Assembly (NCBI GenBank): GCA_035499215.1
Contig: DATJZH010000214.1
Span: 1-9,344, forward strand
Source of the DNA: DATJZH01 sp035499215
GTDB lineage: Bacteria; Actinomycetota; Actinomycetes; Streptosporangiales; Streptosporangiaceae
DNA length: 9,344 nt
Reading direction: 5' to 3'
The translations under genes were made by a program, and so were the position numbers. The notes below the pieces were generated by a model. It had not been told where the DNA came from. It searched no databases and saw only the letters and a program-made list of their open reading frames with translations. Below, in pieces: positions 1 to 7,107 of this stretch (positions within the stretch are counted from its first letter, which is position 1; each line of letters begins with the position of its first letter).

Positions 1-930
1 GCCAGGAATGCGGCACAGTCCCTGGTCCTGCACAAGACCCGGCGGGCCAGTGACCTCACGACGCGCAGCCGCGCGCTCAGCGAGATCCAGGAGGCGCTCG
101 GGCTCGATGACGCGCCGCTGCGGATCGAGAGCTACGACGTCTCCAACTTGCAGGGCACCCACGTGGTCGCGTCCATGGTCGTGTTCGAGGATGGCCTGGC
201 CCGCAAGTCGGAGTACCGCAGGTTTGCCATCAAGGGCGTGGACGGCACCGATGACGTGGCCGCCATCCGGGAGGTGATCGGCCGCAGGTTCCGGCGCTAC
301 CTGCAGGAGCGCGACGCGGACAGCCGCGAGGCGCTCGCTGATCTGGCCGCAGCCGCGGTCGGGGCCGAGCCGCCGGCCCGGCGGAAGTTCGCCTACCCGC
401 CGGGCCTGCTCGTGATCGACGGTGGTCCGGCGCAGGTCAGCGCGGCAGTGCAGGCGCTGGAAGAACTCGGGGTGGTCGACGTCTCGGTGTGCGGGCTGGC
501 CAAGCGGCTGGAGGAGGTCTGGCTGCCGGGCGAGGACAGCCCGGTCATCCTGCCGCGCAGCAGCGAGGGTCTGTACCTGCTGCAGCGGGTGCGGGACGAG
601 GCGCACAGATTCGCCATCACCTATCACCGGAAAAAGCGCGGCGCGGCGCTGACGGTCAGCGAGCTGGACGCGGTGCCGGGCCTGGGCCGCGCCCGGCAGG
701 CTACGCTGCTGCGGCACTTCGGCTCGGTCCGCCGGCTGAGCGAAGCATCGGCCGAGCAGATCGCTGGCCTGCCGGGGATCGGACAGCGGACGGCGCAGGC
801 CGTCATCGCGGCGCTGCAGGGCGATCACCACGGCCTGGCCGGCCGGGAGCCGGCAGACGGCGCCGCGGGGCGGCACGATATGGCCGGCCAGACATCGGGC
901 GGAAACGCCGCGGGGGGCGGTAGCAGATGA
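1..930 (+). CDS. uvrC: UvrABC system protein C, C-terminal part (5' end outside window)
   Basis: UvrC is the dual-incision nuclease of bacterial nucleotide excision repair, cutting on both sides of a lesion marked by UvrA and UvrB. The reading frame is open from base 1, so the GIY-YIG and UVR regions lie upstream. The 309 visible residues hold the RNase H-like 3' to 5' half: YDVSN (Asp at visible residue 46), LLVIDGG (Asp 140) and DEAHRFA (His 202) match the family's catalytic block. Two helix-hairpin-helix motifs follow (PGLG at 226-229, PGIG at 258-261) for DNA binding. A tail of about 37 residues rich in Gly, Ala and Arg ends the protein and looks non-conserved. The stop overlaps the rapZ start as ATGA, which indicates co-transcription and translational coupling. 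Family assignment is very secure; only the 5' end is missing. Confidence 0.97.
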   Translation, partial: ARNAAQSLVLHKTRRASDLTTRSRALSEIQEALGLDDAPLRIESYDVSNLQGTHVVASMVVFEDGLARKSEYRRFAIKGVDGTDDVAAIREVIGRRFRRYLQERDADSREALADLAAAAVGAEPPARRKFAYPPGLLVIDGGPAQVSAAVQALEELGVVDVSVCGLAKRLEEVWLPGEDSPVILPRSSEGLYLLQRVRDEAHRFAITYHRKKRGAALTVSELDAVPGLGRARQATLLRHFGSVRRLSEASAEQIAGLPGIGQRTAQAVIAALQGDHHGLAGREPADGAAGRHDMAGQTSGGNAAGGGSR

Positions 931-1802
931 GACCCGACCACGTAACACCGGAGATCGTCATCATCACCGGGCTGTCCGGGGCCGGCCGGAGCACCGCTGC
1001 CAAGTCCCTGGAGGACCTCGACTGGTTCGTGGCCGACAACCTGCCGCCCGACCTGCTGCCTATGATGACTGACCTGGCCAGGCGCGCCAAGGACGCGGTT
1101 CCCCGGCTCGCCGCTGTGGTCGACGTGCGCAGCCGCGCGTTCTCGACCGACCTCAAATCGACCGTCGCGGAGCTGGAGCGTCGCGGCGTCCGGCCGTATG
1201 TGGTCTTCCTCGAGGCCGACGACGAAACGCTGGTCCGCAGATTCGACAGCGTCCGCCGCCCGCATCCGCTGCAGGAGACCGGCCGGGTGATCGAGGGCAT
1301 CGCCGCCGAGCGGGAGCAGCTCCGGGGGCTGCGCGCGGAGGCAGACCTGGTGCTCGACACCTCCAGGCTCAACGTGCACGAGCTTCGGGCCCGGATGCGG
1401 AGCGAGTTCAGCGGCGACACCGAAACCGGGACGCGGGTCAACGTCGTGTCGTTCGGCTTCAAGTACGGCCTGCCGGTCGACGCCGATATGGTCGCGGACT
1501 GCCGGTTCCTGCCGAATCCGCATTGGGTGCCCGATCTCGCGCCGCTGACCGGGCGGGACGAGCGGGTCCGGGACTATGTCCTCGGCCAGCCCGACGCGGC
1601 CGGGTTCCTGCGCGCTCTCGTCGAGGTGGCGCAGATCACCCTGGCGGGATATGAGCGCGAGGGCAAGCATTTCGCGATGCTGGCCATCGGCTGCACCGGC
1701 GGCAAGCACCGCAGTGTCGCAATGGCCGAGGAGATCGCCGCCCGGCTCGCCGGGAGCCGTCCTGGCGTGCGGGTGGCGCACCGGGATCTGGGACGCGAGT
1801 GA
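927..1802 (+). CDS. rapZ: RapZ/YvcJ-family P-loop nucleotide-binding protein
   Basis: The 291-residue product is full length for the RapZ (YvcJ) family. In Escherichia coli RapZ senses glucosamine-6-phosphate and hands the small RNA GlmZ to RNase E. In actinobacteria its target is not settled, so the role here is inferred from the family only. An N-terminal P-loop is seen at residues 15-23 (GLSGAGRST), with Arg where a canonical Walker A motif has Lys. A Walker B-like strand VVDVRSR lies at 64-70. The C-terminal half carries the family signatures VVSFGFKYGLP (173-183), DCRFLPNPHW (191-200) and GCTGGKHRSV (255-264). The ATG start overlaps the uvrC stop and the TGA stop overlaps the yvcK GTG, each by 4 bases. 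No separate promoter is evident, so expression probably follows the operon. Confidence 0.96.
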   Translation: MRPDHVTPEIVIITGLSGAGRSTAAKSLEDLDWFVADNLPPDLLPMMTDLARRAKDAVPRLAAVVDVRSRAFSTDLKSTVAELERRGVRPYVVFLEADDETLVRRFDSVRRPHPLQETGRVIEGIAAEREQLRGLRAEADLVLDTSRLNVHELRARMRSEFSGDTETGTRVNVVSFGFKYGLPVDADMVADCRFLPNPHWVPDLAPLTGRDERVRDYVLGQPDAAGFLRALVEVAQITLAGYEREGKHFAMLAIGCTGGKHRSVAMAEEIAARLAGSRPGVRVAHRDLGRE

Positions 1803-2845
1803 CGGCGATGACGGACGACAGCGGCCACGCGGCCGAGCAGCGAGCGGCGGGCGCCGCAGTGGCCGGCCCGGCAGTGGCCGGAGCCGGAGCCAGCCGGCCG
1901 GTCAGCCGCAAGGTGGTCGCCCTTGGCGGCGGGCACGGGCTGCATGCGTCGCTGTCGGCGCTGCGGCGCGTCACCCGCCAGCTCACCGCGATCGTGACGG
2001 TAGCCGACGACGGCGGCTCGAGCGGCAGGCTGCGCCGCGAGTTCGGCGTGCTGCCGCCTGGCGACCTGCGGATGGCTCTGGCTGCGCTGTGCGGTGATGA
2101 CGCCTGGGGCACCACCTGGAGCGCAGTCGTGCAGCACCGCTTCAGTGGCGAGCAGGACCTCGGCGGCCATGCCGTCGGCAACGTCCTGATCGTCGCGCTC
2201 TGGGAGCTGCTCGGCGATACCGTGCAGGGCCTGGACTGGGTTGGCCGGCTGCTCGGCGCGCACGGCCGGGTACTGCCGATGGCGTCGGTGCCGCTGGACC
2301 TGGCTGCCGAGGTCGAAGGGGCAGATCCGGGCGGTCCGGACGAGGTGACCACCGTTCGCGGCCAGGTCGCGTGCGCGATGTCCACCGGGCGGGTACGGTC
2401 TGTGTCACTGATACCCGCCGACCCGCCTGCGTGCCCGGAAGCCTTGGCCGCTGTCGGGGCGGCGGACTGGATCGTGCTCGGACCCGGTTCCTGGTTCACC
2501 AGCGTGATCCCGCACCTGCTTGTTCCGGAACTCGCCGCGGCGCTGGTCACCACCAGGGCGCGCAGGGTGGTAGCGCTGAACCTGGCGCCGCAGCCGGGGG
2601 AGACCGCGGGGTTTTCCCCGCACGCTCACCTGGAGGTACTTTCCGATCATGCGCCGGAGCTGACCGTTGACGTCGTGCTCGCCGACCGCACAGCGGCAGC
2701 GGGAGCCACGGCCGAGCTGGAGAAGGCGGCCAGCCTGCTAGGCGGCAGGCTCGCGCTGGCTGACCTGGCGGTGGGGGACGGTTCGCCACGCCACGATCCG
2801 CGGCGGCTGGCGGGCGCGTTCGCGCAGATCTTCGAGGGGGAATGA
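1799..2845 (+). CDS. yvcK: YvcK/CuvA-like UDP-GlcNAc-binding protein (CofD-like fold)
   Basis: The 348-residue protein belongs to the YvcK (gluconeogenesis factor, CuvA in mycobacteria) branch of the CofD-like fold. Known members bind UDP-N-acetylglucosamine and are needed for normal cell-wall growth on gluconeogenic carbon sources; they are not thought to be enzymes. Visible motifs are ALGGGHGL (41-48), the nucleotide-binding loop ADDGGSSGRLRRE (69-81), PPGDLR (86-91), HAVGNVL (124-130), LGPGSWFTSVIPHL (227-240) and NLAPQPGET (261-269). The first 37 or so residues are a low-complexity Ala/Gly extension before the first core strand, so translation could start later. GTG at 1799 is chosen because it overlaps the rapZ stop (GTGA); ATG at 1808 is an in-frame alternative. 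It lies between rapZ and whiA, the conserved order in many Gram-positive bacteria. Confidence 0.95.
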   Translation: MTAMTDDSGHAAEQRAAGAAVAGPAVAGAGASRPVSRKVVALGGGHGLHASLSALRRVTRQLTAIVTVADDGGSSGRLRREFGVLPPGDLRMALAALCGDDAWGTTWSAVVQHRFSGEQDLGGHAVGNVLIVALWELLGDTVQGLDWVGRLLGAHGRVLPMASVPLDLAAEVEGADPGGPDEVTTVRGQVACAMSTGRVRSVSLIPADPPACPEALAAVGAADWIVLGPGSWFTSVIPHLLVPELAAALVTTRARRVVALNLAPQPGETAGFSPHAHLEVLSDHAPELTVDVVLADRTAAAGATAELEKAASLLGGRLALADLAVGDGSPRHDPRRLAGAFAQIFEGE

Positions 2846-2850
2846 GGCCG

Positions 2851-3831
2851 ATGGCACTGACTGGCCTGGTGAAAGACGAGCTCAGCCGCGTCAGCGTGGT
2901 CAAGCCGTGCTGCCGCAAAGCGGAGGTATCCACCCTGCTCAGGTTCGCCGGCGGGCTGCACCTGGCGGCCGGGCGCATCGTCGTGGAGGCTGAGCTTGAC
3001 ACCGGGGCGGTCGCGCGCAGGCTGCGCAAGGACATCGCTGAGGTATTCGGCCATTCCTCGGAGCTGATAGTGCTCGCGCCGAGCGGCCTGCGCAAGGGCA
3101 ACCGCTACGTCGTGCGGGTGCACAAGGACGGCGAGAGCCTGGCTCGCCAGACGGGCCTGGTCGACGGCCACGGACGTCCGGTGCGCGGCCTGCCACGGCA
3201 GGTGGTCTCCAGCACGACGTGCGATTGCGAGGCCGCGTGGCGCGGGGCTTTCCTGGCGCACGGCTGCCTGACCGAGCCGGGGCGCTCGATGTCGCTGGAG
3301 CTCACCTGCCCGGGTCCGGAGGCCGCGCTGGCCATGGTCGGCGCCGCGCGGCGGCTCAGGATCCACGCGAAGGCCAGGGACGTGCGGGGCGTCGATCGCG
3401 TGGTGGTGCGGGACGGTGAGGCGATCAGCGCCCTGCTGACCAGGCTGGGAGCGCACGACAGCGTGCTGGCCTGGGAGGAACGGCGGATGCGCCGCGAGGT
3501 CCGGGCGACCGCGAACAGGCTCGCCAACTTCGACGACGCCAACCTGCGGCGCAGCGCGCGCGCCGCGGTAGCTGCCGGAGCCCGGGTGGAGCGGGCGCTG
3601 GAGATCCTGGGCCCGCAGGCGCCCGAGCACCTGATCGTGGCCGGCCAGCTCCGGATCAAGCACCGGCAGGCGAGCCTGGAGGAGCTCGGCCAGCTCGCTG
3701 ATCCGGCTCTGACCAAGGACGCGATCGCCGGCCGCATCCGCCGGCTGCTCGCACTCGCGGACAGGCGCGCGATTGAGCTGGGCGTGCCCAATACCGAGGC
3801 CCATCTGACCGCCGACATGCTCGTCCCATGA
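2851..3831 (+). CDS. whiA: Sporulation/cell-division transcription regulator WhiA
   Basis: WhiA is a DNA-binding regulator that works with WhiB to start sporulation septation in Streptomyces and also occurs in non-sporulating Gram-positives. From this start the protein has 326 residues, close to the family's usual length. The N-terminal WhiA segment contains the hallmark CCRKAEV (20-26) and RFAGGLHL (31-38). The centre is the degenerate LAGLIDADG-homing-endonuclease-like domain (AAWRGAFLAHG, about 128-138; LTCPGPEAALAMV, 151-163). The C-terminus carries ANRLANFDDANLRRS (221-235) and a helix-turn-helix region (ASLEELGQLADPALTKDAI, 274-292). ATG 2851 gives the family-like MALTGLVKDE and has the G-rich stretch at 2834-2840 about 10 bases upstream. 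ATG 2842 would add MRP and overlap the yvcK stop as ATGA, like neighbouring junctions, so it remains possible. Confidence 0.96.
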   Translation: MALTGLVKDELSRVSVVKPCCRKAEVSTLLRFAGGLHLAAGRIVVEAELDTGAVARRLRKDIAEVFGHSSELIVLAPSGLRKGNRYVVRVHKDGESLARQTGLVDGHGRPVRGLPRQVVSSTTCDCEAAWRGAFLAHGCLTEPGRSMSLELTCPGPEAALAMVGAARRLRIHAKARDVRGVDRVVVRDGEAISALLTRLGAHDSVLAWEERRMRREVRATANRLANFDDANLRRSARAAVAAGARVERALEILGPQAPEHLIVAGQLRIKHRQASLEELGQLADPALTKDAIAGRIRRLLALADRRAIELGVPNTEAHLTADMLVP

Positions 3832-3848
3832 GGCGTCGCCGCCGCTTC

Positions 3849-3902
3849 CCGGCGGGCGCCCGCCCGGCCCGCAGTTCCCGGCGCAGCTGCCGGCGCCGCC
3901 GG
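3849..3902 (+). terminator. GC-rich palindromes after whiA, possible terminator
   Basis: Two symmetrical sequences follow the whiA stop. One is a perfect 14-bp palindrome, GGCGGGCGCCCGCC at 3851-3864. The other has arms CCGGCG and CGCCGG (3890-3895 and 3897-3902) around a single base. They sit where the uvrC-whiA unit should end, before the gap promoter. Neither has a normal loop size or a T-run. In DNA this GC-rich such palindromes can arise by chance, so the terminator role is a weak inference. Confidence 0.22.
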
Positions 3903-3940
3903 TCCCGCCGTAATGGCGCGAAAAGAGCCCTACCGGGCGG

Positions 3941-3968
3941 TTCCAGCTCGCCCGCCGTCCGGTAAGGT
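3941..3968 (+). promoter_or_regulatory. Candidate promoter of the gap-pgk-tpiA unit
   Basis: The 221 bases between whiA and gap hold a good actinobacterial -10 match, TAAGGT (3963-3968, fitting TANNNT). A poor -35 candidate, TTCCAG (3941-3946), lies 16 bases upstream. Local A+T content rises here compared with the genes on either side. A start near 3975 would give a leader of roughly 75-80 bases before the gap GTG. The assignment rests mainly on the -10 element and on the break in the tight gene packing. Confidence 0.4.
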
Positions 3969-3980
3969 TTCGGTCGAGCT

Positions 3981-4010
3981 GATGCGAGGCATCGCCGCAG
4001 GCGAGGCGAT
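3981..4010 (+). other. Two overlapping small hairpins in the gap leader
   Basis: The first hairpin pairs GATGC (3981-3985) with GCATC (3989-3993) around a 3-base loop. The second pairs ATCGCC (3991-3996) with GGCGAT (4005-4010) around an 8-base loop. They share bases 3991-3993, so only one can form fully at a time. They lie just after the predicted transcript start and before the gap ribosome binding site. The stems are short (5 and 6 pairs) and no function can be assigned from sequence alone. Confidence 0.28.
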
Positions 4011-4035
4011 CGCAGTAACCGAGAGTGACAACACA

Positions 4036-4042
4036 GAGGGAG
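4036..4042 (+). promoter_or_regulatory. Ribosome binding site of gap
   Basis: GAGGGAG lies 10 bases before the GTG at 4053 and is one of the clearest Shine-Dalgarno sequences in the window. It fixes GTG 4053 as the gap start, since the GAPDH family begins directly with the VRVGINGFGRIGR strand and there is no in-frame ATG nearby. Genes inside the overlap chains mostly lack such a site. Confidence 0.75.
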
Positions 4043-4052
4043 TGGTTCTGCA

Positions 4053-5078
4053 GTGACTGTCCGGGTGGGAATCAACGGCTTCGGCCGGATCGGGCGCAAC
4101 TTCTGGCGGGCTGTCCACTCCGGTGCCGGTGCCGCAGCCGATATCGAGATCGTGGCCGCCAACGACCTGACAGACGCCGCGACGCTGGCGCATCTGCTGA
4201 AGTACGACACGGTGCTTGGCACTCTCGACATCGACGTCAGGGTCGACGGCGACGTCATCAAGGCTGGCGACAAGGAGATCCAGGTGCTCGCCCAGCGGGA
4301 CCCGGCGGCACTGCCGTGGGCGGACCTCGGCGCGGACGTGGTGATCGAGTCGACCGGTCACTTCACCAAGGCCGACGACGCCCGCAAGCACATCGCGGCC
4401 GGCGCCCAGAAGGTCATCATCTCGGCCCCGGCCAAGGGCGAGGACGTCACGATCGTCCTCGGTGTCAACGACGATGACTACGACCCCGGCCAGCATCTCA
4501 TCATCTCCAGCGCCTCCTGCACGACGAACTGCGTGGCGCCGCTGGCCAAGGTGCTGCACGACAGCTTCGGGATCGTCAAGGGCATGATGACGACCATTCA
4601 CGCCTACACCAACGACCAGGTCATCCTGGACTTCCCGCACAAGGACCTGCGCCGGGCGCGGGCGGCGGCGCAGAACATCATCCCGACGACCACCGGAGCG
4701 GCGCGGGCGACCTCGCTGGTGCTGCCCGAGCTCAAGGGCAAGCTCGACGGCATGGCCATGCGGGTGCCGGTCATGGACGGCTCGGTCACCGACCTGGTCG
4801 TGCAGGTCGGCCGCGAGACGACCATCGACGAGGTCAACGCGGCCTACCAGGCCGCCGCCGCCGGGCCGCTCAAGGGCTACCTGCACTACACCACCGACCC
4901 GGTAGTCTCCTCCGACATCGTCGGGACACCATGGTCGTGCACCTTCGACTCCCAGCTGACCATGACGGCGGGTGACCAGGTCAAGGTCATCGGCTGGTAC
5001 GACAACGAATGGGGCTACTCCAACCGGCTCGCCGACCTGACCGCGCTGGTGGGTACCCAGCTGCCGGCCCGGTCATGA
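4053..5078 (+). CDS. gap: Type I glyceraldehyde-3-phosphate dehydrogenase
   Basis: The enzyme oxidises glyceraldehyde-3-phosphate with phosphate and NAD to 1,3-bisphosphoglycerate in cytosolic glycolysis. The product has 341 residues, slightly longer than the usual 330-340. The Rossmann NAD-binding motif is VGINGFGRIGRN (5-16), and AANDLTD (35-41), with Asp 38 after the second strand, is typical of NAD-preferring enzymes. The catalytic segment ASCTTNC contains nucleophile Cys 156, and His 183 in HAYTNDQ is the expected base. The C-terminal block WYDNEWGYSNR is intact. It is first in a gap-pgk-tpiA cluster, preceded by a candidate promoter and a strong ribosome binding site, and its stop overlaps the pgk ATG by 4 bases. 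All key residues seen are present, so an active enzyme is expected. Confidence 0.98.
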   Translation: MTVRVGINGFGRIGRNFWRAVHSGAGAAADIEIVAANDLTDAATLAHLLKYDTVLGTLDIDVRVDGDVIKAGDKEIQVLAQRDPAALPWADLGADVVIESTGHFTKADDARKHIAAGAQKVIISAPAKGEDVTIVLGVNDDDYDPGQHLIISSASCTTNCVAPLAKVLHDSFGIVKGMMTTIHAYTNDQVILDFPHKDLRRARAAAQNIIPTTTGAARATSLVLPELKGKLDGMAMRVPVMDGSVTDLVVQVGRETTIDEVNAAYQAAAAGPLKGYLHYTTDPVVSSDIVGTPWSCTFDSQLTMTAGDQVKVIGWYDNEWGYSNRLADLTALVGTQLPARS

Positions 5079-6283
5079 GGGGCATCGAGGAACTCGATGT
5101 CGGCGGTCATGCCGTCCTGCTCAGGGCCGACCTGAACGTCCCGCGCGACGGCGCCAGGATCACCGACGACGGCCGGATCAGGGCCAGCCTGCCGACGATC
5201 ACCGACCTGACTGGCCGGGGCGGCCGGGTGATCATCTGCGCGCACCTGGGCAGGCCCTCGGGCGGCAGTTACGAGGAGCGCGCCGCTGGCGGCCCGTCGC
5301 TGGCACCGGTGGCGGTCCGGCTCGGCGAGCTGCTCGGAAACCAGGTCAGGATGGCCGAGGACGCGGCGGGCAAGTCAGCCGAGGCCGTCGCGGCCAGCCT
5401 GCGCGACGGCGAGGTGGCGCTGCTGGAGAACGTCCGGTTCGAGCCCACCGAGACCAGCAAGGACGATGCCAAGCGCAGCGAGCTCGCCGCCCGGCTGGCC
5501 GCCCTGGCACAGCTGTATGTCGGCGACGGGTTCGGCGCCCTGCACCGCAAGCATGCCAGCGTCTATGACGTGCCAGGCCTGCTTCCGCACGCGGCGGGCA
5601 AGCTGGTGCTGGCCGAGGTCGACGTGCTCCGGCGGCTGACCCGCGATCCCGATCGCCCTTACGTCGTCGTACTCGGCGGCGCCAAGCCGTCAGACAAGCT
5701 CGCGGTGATCGCCAACCTGCTGGACAAGGCTGACCGGCTGATCATCGGCGGCGGGATGTCCTACACGTTCCTTGCGGCGCGGGGGCATGAGGTCGGCCGC
5801 TCGCTGCTGGAGGCCGACCAGCTCGATCGCGTTTCCGGCCTGATGGCCGAGGCCGGCCGGCGCGGCGTGGAAATTGTGCTCCCCGTCGACCTCGTCGGCG
5901 CTACGCACTTCGCTGCGGACGCCGAGCATGAGGTATTCCCGGTGGCCGGCTTCCCCGCCGACCGGGAGAGCATGGACATGGGGCCGGAGACCCGCGCACT
6001 GTTCGCCAGCAAGCTCGCCGACGCCAGGACGGTGTTCTGGAATGGCCCGGTCGGGGTGTTCGAGTTCCCGGCCTTCGCGGCTGGCACGCTGGCGGTGGCT
6101 CAGGCGATCAGCAGGGTGCAGGGGCTGACTGTCGTCGGCGGCGGCGACTCCGCCGCTGCCGTTCGGCAACTTGGCTTTCCCGAAGGCGCCTTCGGCCACA
6201 TTTCCACTGGCGGCGGGGCCAGCCTCGAATATCTCGAGGGTGCCTCGCTGCCAGGGCTCGCGGCGCTTGAGGCGTCCGCGTGA
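5075..6283 (+). CDS. pgk: Phosphoglycerate kinase
   Basis: Pgk transfers the acyl phosphate of 1,3-bisphosphoglycerate to ADP, giving ATP and 3-phosphoglycerate. From ATG 5075 it has 402 residues, the usual size. The substrate side shows LLRADLNVP (15-23), AHLGRP (56-61) and DGFGALHRKHAS (151-162). The nucleotide side shows GGAKPSDK (201-208), IIGGGMSYTF (223-232), FWNGPVGVFE (321-330), GGGDSAA (355-361) and HISTGGGASLEYL (375-387). The frame is open further upstream to 5009, but those codons lie inside gap and do not resemble the family, whereas ATG 5075 gives the expected N-terminus and an ATGA overlap with the gap stop. The Pro in GGAKPSDK, where many homologues have Val, is a mild variation. 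No strong ribosome binding site precedes it, consistent with coupling to gap. Confidence 0.98.
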   Translation: MRGIEELDVGGHAVLLRADLNVPRDGARITDDGRIRASLPTITDLTGRGGRVIICAHLGRPSGGSYEERAAGGPSLAPVAVRLGELLGNQVRMAEDAAGKSAEAVAASLRDGEVALLENVRFEPTETSKDDAKRSELAARLAALAQLYVGDGFGALHRKHASVYDVPGLLPHAAGKLVLAEVDVLRRLTRDPDRPYVVVLGGAKPSDKLAVIANLLDKADRLIIGGGMSYTFLAARGHEVGRSLLEADQLDRVSGLMAEAGRRGVEIVLPVDLVGATHFAADAEHEVFPVAGFPADRESMDMGPETRALFASKLADARTVFWNGPVGVFEFPAFAAGTLAVAQAISRVQGLTVVGGGDSAAAVRQLGFPEGAFGHISTGGGASLEYLEGASLPGLAALEASA

Positions 6284-7080
6284 GCGGGCAGGGCGCAGGC
6301 CGCAAGCCGCTGATCGCCGGCAACTGGAAGATGCACAACACGCATTTCGAGGCGCTGGCCCTGACGCAGAAGCTCGCGTTCACGCTGACCGCCAAGGACT
6401 TCGACGCCGTCGACGTCGCCGTGCTGCCGCCGTTCACCGCGCTGCGCAGCGTGCAGACCCTGATCGAGGGGGACAAGCTGCAGCTGGCCTACGGTGCGCA
6501 GGACATCTCCGCCCATGACGAAGGCGCTTACACGGGCGAGGTTTCCGGCCGGATGCTGGCCCGGCTCGGCTGCAGCTATGTGCTGGCTGGCCACTCGGAA
6601 CGGCGCCAGTACCACCACGAGGACGATGAGCTCGTCAACGCTAAGGTCAAGGCGGCCCTGCGGCACGGTCTCGTGCCGGTGCTGTGCGTGGGGGAGCCGC
6701 TGCCGGTCCGGCAGGCCGGCGACCACCTCGCGCACACGCTGAGCCAGCTTGACGGCGGCCTGGCAGCGCTGACGGCTGATCAGGTAGCCGGTCTCGTCGT
6801 GGCCTATGAGCCGGTATGGGCGATCGGGACCGGAGAAGTGGCCACTCCGGCGGACGCGCAGGAGGTGTGCGGCGCGATCCGCCGCCGCATATCCGCTCTT
6901 CACGGGGGCGAGGCGGGCGCAGGTGCGCGTATTCTGTATGGCGGGTCAGTGAAACCCGATAACATGCCCGCAATCATGGAGCAGCCGGACATCGACGGCG
7001 CGCTGGTCGGCGGCGCGAGCCTGGATGCCGGCGATTTTGTCAGGATCTGCCGGTATCGTGAGGTGGCCGTGCAATCCTGA
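6280..7080 (+). CDS. tpiA: Triosephosphate isomerase
   Basis: TpiA interconverts dihydroxyacetone phosphate and glyceraldehyde-3-phosphate. The product has 266 residues, a normal bacterial length. Catalytic residues are all visible: Asn 15 and Lys 17 in AGNWKMHN (13-20), His 105 in AGHSERR (103-109) and Glu 177 in AYEPVWAIGTG (175-185), which also holds the flexible loop 6. The phosphate-gripping YGGSVKPDN (220-228) and ALVGGASL (241-248) complete the barrel. The GTG start overlaps the pgk stop as GTGA, so the three glycolytic genes are probably translated in a coupled series. secG follows after 27 bases on the same strand. Confidence 0.98.
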   Translation: MSGQGAGRKPLIAGNWKMHNTHFEALALTQKLAFTLTAKDFDAVDVAVLPPFTALRSVQTLIEGDKLQLAYGAQDISAHDEGAYTGEVSGRMLARLGCSYVLAGHSERRQYHHEDDELVNAKVKAALRHGLVPVLCVGEPLPVRQAGDHLAHTLSQLDGGLAALTADQVAGLVVAYEPVWAIGTGEVATPADAQEVCGAIRRRISALHGGEAGAGARILYGGSVKPDNMPAIMEQPDIDGALVGGASLDAGDFVRICRYREVAVQS

Positions 7081-7091
7081 GCAGAGCGCCC

Positions 7092-7098
7092 GGAAGGA
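7092..7098 (+). promoter_or_regulatory. Ribosome binding site of secG
   Basis: GGAAGGA ends 9 bases before the GTG at 7108. It supports that GTG as the secG start and shows that this small gene has its own initiation signal, unlike pgk and tpiA. Confidence 0.7.
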
Positions 7099-7107
7099 CG
7101 AGAAGAC

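Noticed and set aside
825..1781. Long minus-strand open frame (318 codons) opposite rapZ
   Set aside because: Rare stop codons in high-GC DNA produce long antisense frames. The plus strand here encodes a full RapZ with family motifs, and the antisense product shows no recognisable domain.
2647..3804. Minus-strand open frame of 385 codons across yvcK and whiA
   Set aside because: It is antisense to two well-supported genes, its translation is Arg/Ala/Pro-rich low complexity, and it crosses a real gene boundary.
3829..4056. Programmed readthrough of the whiA stop into the downstream open frame
   Set aside because: WhiA already matches family length and C-terminus at its TGA. The following frame is open by composition and encodes mainly Arg/Pro/Gly in its first part.
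3930..4886. Minus-strand open frame of 318 codons opposite gap
   Set aside because: It is a shadow of the highly conserved GAPDH gene; Val/Asp/His-rich composition comes from reading GAPDH codons in reverse.
5009..5074. Upstream extension of pgk by 22 codons
   Set aside because: These codons lie wholly inside gap, do not resemble the Pgk N-terminus, and ATG 5075 gives both the family start and a 4-base overlap.
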